Shown: positions 24,753-34,627 of the stretch, one piece after another
Layout: every line of letters starts with the position of its first letter
Position numbering within the stretch: position 1 is the stretch's first letter
Assembly: GCF_000005505.3 (NCBI RefSeq)
Contig: NC_016131.3
Location: 40,258,855 to 40,322,854, forward strand
DNA length: 64,000 nt
Source: Brachypodium distachyon
Lineage: Eukaryota; Streptophyta; Magnoliopsida; Poales; Poaceae
Direction: 5' to 3'
The notes under the pieces: model-generated
What the model saw: only the letters and a program-made list of their open reading frames with translations
Databases searched by the model: none
Told to the model about the DNA's origin: nothing
Made by a program: the position numbers and the translations under genes

Positions 24753-26014
24753 TGAAAGATCGGTATGGTCGACTAGAGGGGGGGGTGAATAGGAGACTAA
24801 CAAATTTTAGCTTTTCTTTTTCTTTTCTTGAAAGATACAAACACTTAATCCTAGTGCTTTCTAGATTCTCTAAAGTGAATGCAACCCTAGAATGAAATGC
24901 AATAGCCTAAGCAACAATAGATAGCAAGAATGTAAAAGGGATTTGATACACACGTGGAGACGGAGATTTCACCGGAGTTCCACCTATTGGGATCGGTGTA
25001 CGTCTCTGTTTGGAGGAGTGCTCAAAGGTAGATACGCCACGAAGGCTCACTCTATTCTCCAACTCACCACACCACAAAGGTGGGATGAGCTCTCACACCA
25101 CCACAAAGGTGAGGTGAGTTCCACTAATGGCTTCCTTGTGGGCGAACGCCGAACCCTTACAAACTTGACCGGGGCAAACTCCACAACTCAATTGGAGGCT
25201 CCCAATCCAAGCCTCAAGCTTCTCACACACCAAGGGAGAGCTCGAGATGACCGCTTCCGTCTAGGGTTCCCAACTACCCAAGAGAAACAAAATCCACAAA
25301 GAAAACAACAGGAATAAACTTTTTGACTTGGTGAAACCCTAGAGCAAGATCTTCTCCTCCAATCCTCAAAGAATCAAGAGTTATGAGTGGCTGGGGAGGG
25401 AGATCTTGAAGATTTAAGCTTGAGGTGTTCTTGAGATGAGTTGGGGTGTTCTTGGCTGCTTGCTTAGTTGTGCTCGTTGGGGACGAAGGGGTATATAAGT
25501 GGGTTCCCAAAAATCGAGCCGTTAGGCACAGGTCGGGGTAGGCTGGAACTTCCGCTGAATAGCCGGAACTTCCGGCTGACCGAAAGTTCCGGATATTCAC
25601 CGGAAGTTCTGCAAATTCATCCAGGACTAACAGAGAGCACCCGGATGTTCGGGCGGAAGTTCACTTCCGCCGCCTGGAATCCTGAAATGCCAGAAACACC
25701 TTCTGAAAATAGTTTTCGACTCACACCTTTTTTTGGGTAGGCTTTTTAGTGGGTGCAATTTGGTGTAGATGTGTACGTGAAATTGATTCACCCGTTACCT
25801 TTCCTTGTGGATCCCCTCTTAATACTATGGATGTCCTACGATTCAAAACAACCGAAAAAACCGCTAAACACCGCTACGCTTCTTTCCTTTTTAGGGGTCC
25901 ACAATTCATCTTCTGTCGAGTTCTTTATAAAACCTGAAATACTTAGCACAAGATAAGATAACAAAACATGTTGTTATCACCACCAAAACTACTTAGGAGA
26001 GAAATGCCCTTTCA
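24753..26014 (-). repeat. 5' LTR of Sirevirus element 2
   Basis: 1,262 bp, same termini as the 3' LTR, preceded by the PBS and followed by the CTATG duplication at 26,015-26,019. TATA box on the minus strand near 25,490. It carries the palindrome cluster at 25,540-25,670. Confidence 0.92.
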
Positions 26015-26019
26015 CTATG

Positions 26020-27094
26020 CGCGGATTCTTCTGCTCAGGACACACTTTGCGAAGATGAAGTATCTCAATGATGATTGGTTAGCTTACAATCATCAAAGTG
26101 GTGTCATGCCTACAGCCAATGCGCTCAATGATCTGCATCTGCTAAAGTTTGTTGAGACCTGCAGAACTGGAATGATGAGCTGATTCTTCAGTTCTATGCG
26201 ACATTTGGCAGAAAGGTCTACAAATTTGAAGACAACTTAAAAGGCTACAACATCTATTGGATGACTAATGGTGATAAGCACAGTTGCACCTCCCGACACT
26301 TCAAGGAATTTCTTGGTCTCGCTTAGTTCGATGGCCAGCCCAAGATCCATGAAGAACAGGCTGCCTCAGATGAAGAAATCGCTCTATGAAGAAGGATTTC
26401 TGGCGCCTATGGAGGACTCTCTGGGTTGAAGCCTGAAGTGAAGATCTTAAATGACATTCTCCGTTTCACTCTCTCTCCCAAGGAAGGCAGCTCCAGTGAA
26501 ATTGCCGGTCTTCACCGCAATCTGCTGCTTGCAGTCTACAAGGGTGAGAAGAAGGATTTTGGAGATTACATTCTTCAGACCATAACCCATGCCTCAGCCG
26601 ATCGTGTGCGTGCCCTGCCTTATGCACCTCAGATCATGAAGATTATCTTGCAGTTGTCAAAGAAGCGTTTTGAGTTGGAGCATCAGCACAAGTACTTCTC
26701 GCTGAAACCTCAAGACCCAGAGCCGTCTGTGCTTCCTCCCACCTCAGTATCTGATCGCCCGTCCAAGGAGTCTTCACAGCCCATTCCGTCGCAACCGCAG
26801 CTGAAGCAAGCACTTCGTCCATCTGATTCTCAATATGAGACTAGCTCCGGCACGGATGGTTCCTTGAAAAATCTGGTAGTGAAGCTCACCCGCAAGATTG
26901 ACGATCAGCAAGTACTGCTCAAGAAGCTGATGTCCCGCGAAGAAAAGATCAGTTGCATGATTCCAAACTTCCTTGCCAAGCACTACCCCGACCTCCACAA
27001 TAAACTCACAGTAAACTCAATCATATCTTGTGCCTCACACCTCCACACCGACCGAGACATTAATGTCTCCATTCTGAGCTATCTTGATGGTTGA
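26020..27094 (+). pseudogene. Sirevirus 1 third (envelope-like) ORF, 3' part
   Basis: Continuation of the ORF interrupted at 14,170, starting directly after the right CTATG duplication. Open pieces at about 26,020-26,183 and 26,426-27,094 are separated by frame changes and stops. Recognisable stretches QFYAT near 26,190 and ALPYAPQIMK near 26,615 match the third ORF of element 2. The final 220 codons are Ser/Pro-rich, then Lys/Asp-rich with a possible coiled coil (26,870-26,950). Stop at 27,092-27,094. No membrane anchor is visible. Confidence 0.65.
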
Positions 27095-27289
27095 GTCCAT
27101 GTGATCAATCAAATTAATATGCTGACACAAGGCTAGATATATTTTTGCATTGCAATTTTTCTCCTAAAAAACATTCATCAATTAGGTTATTTTCCCCTTG
27201 ATGCCCGCAAGTCATATCCCACGAGACCATTCGTCTCAACTAGGTATGGCTAGATGATTTCTTACATCATTGGCATATTACATAATGGT

Positions 27290-27756
27290 CGTGGGTCAAA
27301 GCACCGTCAAATATCCATATAGCCGACGGTTGCAGTGAATCGTCGGCTATATGTACGTTTGAGCGCGAACGTCAATGGTCCGCTACTACTAAACCCGTCG
27401 GGTATATGAACTCATAACCGAGAGTTGGCTATTGACCGTCGGTCATTGTAACTTATAGCCGAGAGTTTTTAATGAACCGTCGGCAATGTGTATTCACCGT
27501 CGGCTATGTAACGTGAATAATTGTGGGTCAAGCCAAACCGTCGGTTATTACTATTCACCGTAAGCTATTACATTTGATACCCGAGCGTTCTTTTTCATCG
27601 TCGGGTATGTTATATCACCGTCGGTTAGTCATTGACATCCTGAGCGGTTCTACAGAACCGTCAGCAATTACTTACACCGTCGGATATTACTGTATTAGCC
27701 GACGGTCCGTCGGGTATTAATAATCACCGTCGGCAATATGGGAATATCTAGCAGTG
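27290..27756. repeat. CACTA right subterminal repeat array
   Basis: Fifteen or so copies of CCGTCGG(C/G/T)TAT-like units in both orientations, mirroring the left array. The array ends in CTAGCAGTG, followed by the ATG duplication. Confidence 0.88.
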
Positions 27757-28206
27757 ATGAGGTGGCTCATATGTTGGCTAGATGTGGCGAGCTGTCCGCA
27801 TACTCAATCTTTTGGCATTGTATCCCTGGTGCATCCAGGAAATTGTGTACTTTGAACTTATGTGTCAATGAATGTGTGTCATCCTTAGTCTAAACAAAAA
27901 TACGTAGTTTGGTCTGTAGTTGTATTGATTGCTCAGAGAAATTTAGCAAATTTGCCTATTTTAAGTTACGTATTGCTCCATTAGGTTCAATTTGCCAAAA
28001 TTTTAGACCTCATGGAATTTTTTAAATTTTGACTTGCACATTGTTTTTTCGAAAAGGTGGTTGGAACCTCCGTCCAATTTTATTAATTTATTTAAACAAG
28101 CCTGGCAAAAAAAAACATCAATAGAACATCCGAAAGCCACCACGCTACACGTACTAGTCTGATAAAGGGTGTGGCCATTATCAGGCCACATGCGCTCGCT
28201 GCACAC
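27757..28206. other. Spacer between CACTA and Gypsy element, nothing recognised
   Basis: AT-rich, no ORF of interest. A poly-A-like run at about 28,107 may be a remnant of a non-LTR element, but no other hallmark supports that. Confidence 0.4.
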
Positions 28207-28872
28207 TGATGAGGACATCCTAACTAATGATACAACCACAGCCCCTACAGCACCTACACCTCAAGTACCGGAGATACATGGACCAATTACTAGAGCTCGT
28301 GCACGACAACTAAATTATCGGGTACTTTCGTTCCTCGGTACTTCATTTAATATTAATGAGAATATGCTGCTGCCTAAGATGGGTTCTTTTATGTGTTCTA
28401 GGAATGAAGGACCTAGCTTGGACCTCAAGGATCAGCGTTGGACAGCAAACCATGGAGGTGGCAGCAAGGTGGTGGGAGGTAGCTCAAGTGTTGATTTCAG
28501 AACATTGAAACCGCCATAAAGAGATGAGAAGAAGGCCGCATCCTCTTCATCAATGGGATTTCGACCAAGTGGAGGATTCCCCCTCCAATGGGTATTTATG
28601 GGCCAAAGATGAGGGTTATAACCTTGTTTTATTGGGCCTAAGGCCATGTAATAGGGTCCAGCCAATTTTTAGATGTTTTCGTTGTGTTTTAGGAGGATTC
28701 CTAGGCCGTTTCGGACTCCCACAAGGGCCTGGCCGAAAACCACCTAGTTCCCCTCCTATTTATACCCCATGAGCCCCCCTATGGAGCCTTGGGTTTTGAT
28801 TAGATAAAGTTTAGCCTTTGCTACTTTCGTGTAATCGCGTGTGTCGGTTAGACCACCTGTTTTACCGTCATC
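28207..28872 (+). repeat. 5' LTR of CRM-like Gypsy element
   Basis: It begins TGATGAGGACATCC and ends CCGTCATCA (TGATG/CATCA inverted ends), 666 bp. The first 160 bp match 34,462-34,621 almost exactly, defining the LTR start. The last 120 bp match the reverse complement of 50,477-50,610, another LTR of the family that stops at the same base, supporting the end. TATA-like box (TTTATACC) near 28,759. Confidence 0.8.
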
Positions 28873-29664
28873 AGGAAATATCTAGGGTGCCGCCCTGCAC
28901 TTTGACCCTCAAATTCGGCATCTAAGGTGGACTTTTCGAGCTCCAAAGTTTCTGCACCCGTTTTACGGCACCGGGGCAGCGCAGTATATCTCAGTTTTCT
29001 CCACCGTCCGACCTCCGTTTCGAGTGATCTTGCACTTGTTGGAAAGCTTGTTTTGATACGCTTCTAACCCATATTTTCTCATATTTTTCTGAGTTTTCCT
29101 TACTACAGCTTTTGCTATTTTCCTACAGACCGACGTGCAGCTTTCCGGTCTTAACTTCTTTTGCGTGAGTTTCTGGGGATAAAAAAAAAATAGAAAAGAA
29201 TAAGAAGCCAAACAAAAGGCCACAAAAAGAAAAAAAAAATAGAAAAAAAATATTCCCCAGAGATTTACTTGTTTTACCTTTCATTTGATCTTTCCTTTCT
29301 ACCTTTTTCAGTATCTAGGCTTACTTAATTTCTGTAATTCGTTCTTGTCGACTCCAGCACCTAGGACTAGCATTTTTGAGCATATTTTCAACTTTGCATT
29401 CCTGATTTGATTATTCGCTTTTCCTTGCTACTCACATAAGCCTCCAAGCTCCACAGATTCTACACCTAGATTGGTTTGCCTCGAGGCATCGATACACTAA
29501 TCTTCGGAGGGCTTGTTCTTGCCGCTGGCCATCACCTTCCTGTTTGCTGGGTAAGAACGAGTAAGAACTTGATTAAAAGTTGAGTGGAGTGATCTTTGGA
29601 ACCCCACGTCCTAGTAGTGCATAGGGACTTTTTCTTGTGATTTGTTTCTTGTTTTCTCCTAACG
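28873..29664 (+). other. Leader of the CRM-like element
   Basis: Untranslated stretch between the LTR and the gag ATG. No match to the TGGTATCAGAGC primer site is visible after the LTR, so the primer is unidentified. Contains A-rich runs at 29,180-29,250. Confidence 0.5.
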
Positions 29665-31074
29665 ATGGCAGGTTCTGACGATGATTTACAAGGCCACTCT
29701 CCACGCACAAAGGGCATTATTTCACATTTTGATCGCAAGCTTAGGCTCCGTAACGAGGAGCTGGATGAGGACGTTCGGGTTGCGAATGAGAGACTTGGAA
29801 CCTTGGAGAGCGTGCACATTGAAACAAATACCAAGCTAACATCTTTACAGAATTCTGTTGCTACCATTAGTACTTCTCTGGCAGAAATCACGACGCAACT
29901 GGCGGCAATTGCTGCAACGACCATCGCTACACCGGGAGGAAACAATACACACAACCAGCGGACCGCTAATAACGGTACCTTCGCAAGCGAGGTTGAGGAG
30001 AACGACGACGACTACTCCGCGGATACGGAACACGACGGGGCCGTAAACCATCACAACGACCGTGATCATCGCCGAACTCGTTTCAACCGCCGAGGTATGG
30101 GACCGACACGACCTCACAGAGAGGAACATGACTCGCTGCATTCTATTAAACTTAAGGTTCCTCCTTTTGATGGAAAATATGACCCTGATGCTTACCTTAC
30201 ATGGGAATTAGATTTGAGTCAAAAATTTACTTGCCATGATTTTCCTGCTAATAAGAGGGTTAGGGCTGCTACTAGTGAGTTTACTGATTTTGCTTCTGTT
30301 TGGTGGCATGAGTATTGTATTGCACATCCTAACGCTATACCACCAACATGGGATGATTTGAAAAGAATTATGCGCGCTAGATATGTTCCTTCATACTATT
30401 CGCGTGACTTGTTAAAGAAACTACAACAATTAAGGCAAGGTAGTAATTCTGTCCAAGATTATTATCAAGAAATGCAAAAGAACATGTTACGTTGTGGTTT
30501 AGTTGAGAATGAGGAAACTGCTATGGCTAGATTCTTTGGTGGTTTAAATCGTGAAATTGCTGACATTGTTGATTATAAGGAGTATAATTCTATCAATCCA
30601 TTGTTTCACATTGCTTGCAAAGCTGAAAGGGAAGTGCAGGGACGACACGCGAATGCGCGGACTAACTTTTCTGCAGGTCGTACTTCCTCATGGGCAGCAC
30701 GCAGCCCCGCTGCCCCTTCCACACGCCCAGCTGCACCCCCTACACGTCCGGTTGTTCCGACTACTTCCACCAACAAGCAAAGTACCTCTACACCTACATC
30801 CGCAAAGGTTGGACCAGCAGCAACAAGAAATACACCCGCTGCCTCTGCACAAAGTTCAGCAGCGTCCGTTGCTTCCACCGGACGGACCGGAGATAACCAA
30901 TGTCGTAGGTGCAAAGGATACGGGCATTTTCAGCGGGACTGTCCAACCAAACGCGTTATGATCATACGTGAAGACGGAGTATATGATCAGCCAGTGATTT
31001 TGACGAAGCTACCTATGCTCTCATTGCTGAGGAAGAGCAAGAAGACCCCGCCGCCCACCATGACGAGGAGTTAA
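29665..31074 (+). CDS. gag: Gag of CRM-like Gypsy element
   Basis: 469-residue ORF from ATG at 29,665. The N-terminal third has a heptad-like Leu/Thr pattern and an acidic/His-rich linker. The retrotransposon gag (capsid) domain spans about residues 160-330 (VPPFDGKYDPDAYLTW; WWHEYC; LQQLRQGSNSV). A Pro/Thr/Ala-rich linker follows, then the zinc knuckle CRRCKGYGHFQRDC (CX2CX4HX4C, about residues 413-426). Near 30,990 the frame departs from the one leading into pol: a different frame there continues to a TAG at 31,095. The listed C-terminus is therefore probably a frameshifted tail. Confidence 0.8.
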   Translation: MAGSDDDLQGHSPRTKGIISHFDRKLRLRNEELDEDVRVANERLGTLESVHIETNTKLTSLQNSVATISTSLAEITTQLAAIAATTIATPGGNNTHNQRTANNGTFASEVEENDDDYSADTEHDGAVNHHNDRDHRRTRFNRRGMGPTRPHREEHDSLHSIKLKVPPFDGKYDPDAYLTWELDLSQKFTCHDFPANKRVRAATSEFTDFASVWWHEYCIAHPNAIPPTWDDLKRIMRARYVPSYYSRDLLKKLQQLRQGSNSVQDYYQEMQKNMLRCGLVENEETAMARFFGGLNREIADIVDYKEYNSINPLFHIACKAEREVQGRHANARTNFSAGRTSSWAARSPAAPSTRPAAPPTRPVVPTTSTNKQSTSTPTSAKVGPAATRNTPAASAQSSAASVASTGRTGDNQCRRCKGYGHFQRDCPTKRVMIIREDGVYDQPVILTKLPMLSLLRKSKKTPPPTMTRS

Positions 31075-31100
31075 TGGGAGCTGAAGCCGCTGATTAGTAC

Positions 31101-34100
31101 TTGAGTTTGATTGCACAACGCACCTTGAGCGTCCAAATGAGCCACGCCGAACAAAATCAGCGGCATAACTTGTTCCAAACAAAAGGGGTCATCAAGGAGC
31201 GCGCTGTTCGTATCATCATAGATGGGGGAAGTTGCAATAATTTGGCCAGCACGGAGATGGTGGAAAAACTTGTTCTTACCACCAGGCCGCACCCCCACCC
31301 TTACTACATTCAATGGTTTAACAACAGCGGTAAGCTCAAGGTAACTAGAACAGTCCGTGCACACTTTACTATTGGTACATATTCTGATTTTGTGGATTGT
31401 GATGTGGTACCTATGCAAGCATGTTCTATGTTACTCGGTCGTCCATGGCAATATGATACAGATTCTGTTCATCATGGTAGAACTAATCATTATTCTTTTA
31501 TGCATGCTGGTAAGAAAATTGGTTTGAAACCTATGACTCCTGAACAAATTGTGAAAGATGATCTTGCTAGAGCTAGTAGAGCAAAGAGCAAAGAGAAGGA
31601 TAAGAGTGAGAACCATAATGTCGCTAAAGAATTTAAGCACCAAGCGTCTACTAGCAAATCTGAACCGAAACATGTTAATGAAATTAAATTGAAAGGTGCA
31701 TGCTTGCTTGCAAGTAAATCCGATATTTCTGAGTTAGATACGAATAATTCTGTTTGCTATGCATTCATTTGCAAAGAGGCTTTGTTTTCATTTGAGGATA
31801 TGCCTCCCTCTTTGCCCCCTGCTGTTACTCACGTTTTGCAGGAGTATTCTGACATCTTTCCACAAGACGTACCACCAGGATTACCACCTATTCGAGGGAT
31901 TGAACATCAAATTGATTTAATTCCTAGTGCTTCGCTGCCCAACCGTGCGCCCTACCATACCAATCCAGAGGAGACGAAGGAGATTCAACGACAAGTTCAA
32001 GAATTGCTCGACAAAGGTTATATTCGTATATCCCTTAGTCCTTGTGCTGTTCCTGTTATTTTGGTACCAAAGAAAGATGGTTCTTGGCGTATGTGTGTAG
32101 ATTGTAGAGCTATTAATAACATTAAAATTCGCAATCGTCACCCAATTCCTAGACTTGATGATATGTTAGATGAATTAAGTGGCTCTACCGTTTTCTCTAA
32201 AGTTGATTTACGTAGTGGTTACCACCAAATTCGAATGAAATTAGGCGATGAATGGAAAACAGCATTTAAAACTAAGTTTGGACTATATGAGTGGTTAGTC
32301 ATGCCTTTCGGTCTTACTAACGCACCTAGCACTTTCATGCGGTTAATGAACGAAGTTTTACGTGATTTCATAGGACGATTTGTGGTGGTTTATTTTGATG
32401 ATATATTGATTTACAGTAGCTCTTTAGAAGACCACTTGAATCATTTACGTGCTGTTTTTGATGCTTTGAGAGATGCACGTTTGTTTGGTAACCTTGAGAA
32501 GTGCACCTTTTGCACCGATCGAGTTTCGTTTCTTGGCTATGTTGTCACTCCACAGGGCATAGAAGTTGATAAGGCCAAGATCGACGCTATTCAAAGCTGG
32601 CCAACTCCAACAACGGTCACCCAAGTGAGGAGCTTTCTTGGACTCGCTGGGTTTTATCGCCGCTTTGTAAAGGATTTCAGCACCCTTGCTGCACCGCTTA
32701 ATGAGCTCACAAAGAAGGACGTTCCATATGTATGGGGCGCTGCACAAGAAGAAGCTTTTCTCATATTGAAAGATAAGTTGACACATGCTCCTTTACTCCA
32801 ACTTCCTGATTTTAATAAGACTTTTGAGTTGGAGTGTGATGCTAGTGGAATCGGTTTAGGAGGTGTGTTGTTACAAGACGGAAAATCTGTTGCATACTTT
32901 AGTGAAAAATTGAGTGGGCCTAGTCTGAATTATTCTACTTATGATAAGGAATTATATGCTCTCGTTCGGACTTTAGAAACATGGCAACATTATTTATGGC
33001 CCAAAGAATTTGTTATACATTCTGATCATGAATCTTTGAAGCATATTCGTAGTCAAGCAAAGCTGAACCGTCGTCATGCTAAATGGGTTGAATTTATTGA
33101 GTCTTTTCCGTATGTTATTAAACATAAGAAGGGTAAAGATAATGTTATTGCTGATGCGTTATCACGTCGTTATACCTTGTTATCTCAGCTTGATTTTCGG
33201 ATATTTGGATTGGAGACTATAAAAGAACAATATGAACATGATGCAGATTTTAAGGATGTTTTGCAGCATTGTAAAGAGGGCAGAACATGGAACAAGTTCG
33301 TCATTAATGATGGATTTGTGTTCCGTGCTAACAAGCTATGCATCCCAGATAGCTCCGTTCGTCTTTTGTTGTTACAGGAGGCACATGGAGGAGGGTTGAT
33401 GGGTCACTTCGGCGTGAAGAAGACCGAAGATGTGCTCGCTGATCATTTCTTTTGGCCTCGGATGAGACGGATGTTGAGAGATTTATCGCTCGCTGCACTA
33501 CATGTCAAAAAGCTAAGTCACGACTCAATCCTCATGGTTTATATATGCCTCTCCCTGTTCCTAATGTTCCTTGGGAAGATATATCAATGGATTTTGTTTT
33601 GGGATTGCCTCGAACTCAGAAGGGGAGGGATAGCATATTTGTTGTTGTTGATAGATTTTCTAAGATGGCACATTTTATACCTTTTCATAAGAGCGATGAT
33701 GCTACAAATGTTGCTGATTTATTCTTTCGTGAAATTGTTCGCTTGCATGGTCTGCCCAATACTATAGTTTCAGATCGTGACACAAAATTTCTTAGCCACT
33801 TTTGGAGATGTTTATGGGCTAAGTTGGGGACTAAATTGTTTTTTAGTACTACATGTCATCCCCAAACAGATGGACAAACTGAAGTTGTTAATAGAACATT
33901 ATCTACTATGCTTAGGGCTGTTTTAAAGAAGAACTTGAAAATGTGGGAAGAATGTTTACCTCATATTGAATTTGCTTATAATCGTTCACTGCATTCAACG
34001 ACAAAATTGTGCCCTTTTGAAATTGTTTATTGCTTTATACCTCGTGCACCAATTGATTTGTTACCTTTGCCAACTTCTGAAAAAGTTAACTTTGATGCTA

Positions 34101-34627
34101 AGGAACGTGCTGAACTTATAATAAAAATGCATGAGACGACTAAAGAGAACATTGAGCGCATGAATTCTAAGTATAAACTTGCGGGAGATAGGGGCAGAAA
34201 ACAAATTGTGTTTGAACCTGGAGATCTTGTTTGGTTGCATTTGCGCAAAGATCGTTTCCCTGATTTGCGCAAGTCTAAGTTAATGCCACGAGCTGATGGT
34301 CCCTTTAAGGTGTTAGCGAAAATTAATGATAATGCATATAAACTTGAGCTACCTGCAGATTTTGGGGTTAGTCCCACGTTTAATATTGCAAATTTGAAGC
34401 CTTATTTGGGAGAAGAAGATGAACTACCGTCGAGGACGACTTCGATTCAAGAAGGGGAGGATGATGAGGACATCCCAACTAATGATACAACCACAGCCCC
34501 TACAGCACCTACACCTCAAGTACCGGAGATACATGGACCAATTACTAGAGCTCGTGCACGACAACTAAATTATCAGGTACTTTCGTTCCTCGGTACTTCA
34601 TTTAATATTAATGAGAATATGCCCTAG
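31101..34627 (+). pseudogene. pol: Pol of CRM-like Gypsy element (one frame change)
   Basis: Frame 31,101-33,500 encodes the protease ([12 protein letters not shown], with DGG in place of the usual D[ST]G), RT ([24 protein letters not shown]; catalytic YFDDILIYS at 32,392-32,418), RNase H ([18 protein letters not shown]) and the HH part of the integrase zinc finger (about 33,370-33,430). Near 33,470 the frame shifts; 33,452-34,627 then gives the Cys pair (CTTCQKAK), the integrase core with D (SMDFVLG), D (VSDRDTKF) and the downstream Glu, and a C-terminal tail ending in a [13 protein letters not shown] motif. That motif lies inside the 3' LTR. The last few codons before the stop at 34,625 derive from the fused Copia LTR. 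A TAG at 31,095 separates pol from the gag-linked frame. Confidence 0.85.
34462..34621 (+). repeat. Remnant of 3' LTR, CRM-like element
   Basis: It is nearly identical to 28,207-28,366 and directly follows the polypurine tract. The match ends at AATATGC (about 34,622), where Copia LTR sequence begins. The remaining ~500 bp of LTR are not found in the window. Confidence 0.88.

Larger units (their letters stand above)
14171..26014 (-). mobile_element. Sirevirus-type Copia element 2, complete but decayed
   Basis: An 11.8-kb element on the minus strand with both LTRs, PBS, gag, pol and a third ORF, bounded by CTATG duplications. Minus-strand order: LTR 26,014-24,753; PBS; gag 24,701-about 22,370; protease, integrase, RT, RNase H about 22,121-18,806; third ORF 18,070-16,214; LTR 15,448-14,171. 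The LTRs are clearly similar but differ at many sites, so the insertion is not very recent. Several purine-rich tracts of AGGGGGAG type and repeated CCGGAAGTTCCGG palindromes are signatures reported for Sireviruses. Confidence 0.93.
4068..27100 (+). mobile_element. Sirevirus-type Copia element 1, 3' truncated, hosts element 2
   Basis: Order on the plus strand: 5' LTR (4,068-5,269), iMet-type PBS, gag, protease, integrase, RT, RNase H, then a long third ORF. This is Copia order (integrase before RT) with the extra 3' ORF typical of Sireviruses. Coding is interrupted by stops, frame changes and a deletion in integrase. The third ORF is split at 14,170 by Sirevirus element 2 and resumes at 26,020. 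No second copy of the LTR follows 27,094; the CACTA subterminal array begins about 200 bp later, so the 3' LTR is lost. The exact 3' limit is uncertain. Confidence 0.85.
1399..27756. mobile_element. Large CACTA DNA transposon with nested retrotransposons
   Basis: The left end reads CACTACTAGATATCACATTT and the right end, reverse complemented, reads CACTGCTAGATATTCCCATA; the inverted similarity continues into GCCGA(C/G)GG. Flanks are ATG at 1,396-1,398 and ATG at 27,757-27,759, the 3-bp target duplication expected of CACTA (CMC) elements. Both ends carry subterminal arrays of the same short motif. No transposase (TNP2-type) was recognised, so the element is non-autonomous or lost its transposase in the deletion that also removed the 3' LTR of the nested Sirevirus. 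Of the 26.4 kb, about 23 kb is nested Copia DNA. Orientation cannot be set without the transposase. Confidence 0.85.
28207..34621 (+). mobile_element. Ty3/Gypsy element, CRM-like, 3' LTR truncated
   Basis: Order: 5' LTR 28,207-28,872, leader, gag, protease, RT, RNase H, integrase, then a 3' LTR start at 34,462 that is lost after 160 bp. RT before integrase marks Ty3/Gypsy. The polypurine tract (AAGAAGGGGAGGA, 34,449-34,461) precedes the 3' LTR, and the pol frame runs through it into the LTR. LTR start TGATGAGGACATC, the short LTR and pol ending inside the LTR are features of grass centromeric retrotransposons (CRM clade); the lineage call is tentative. Confidence 0.8.

Noticed and set aside
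28107..28116. Poly-A run as the tail of a LINE/SINE
   Set aside because: No coding, promoter boxes or target duplication were found around it.
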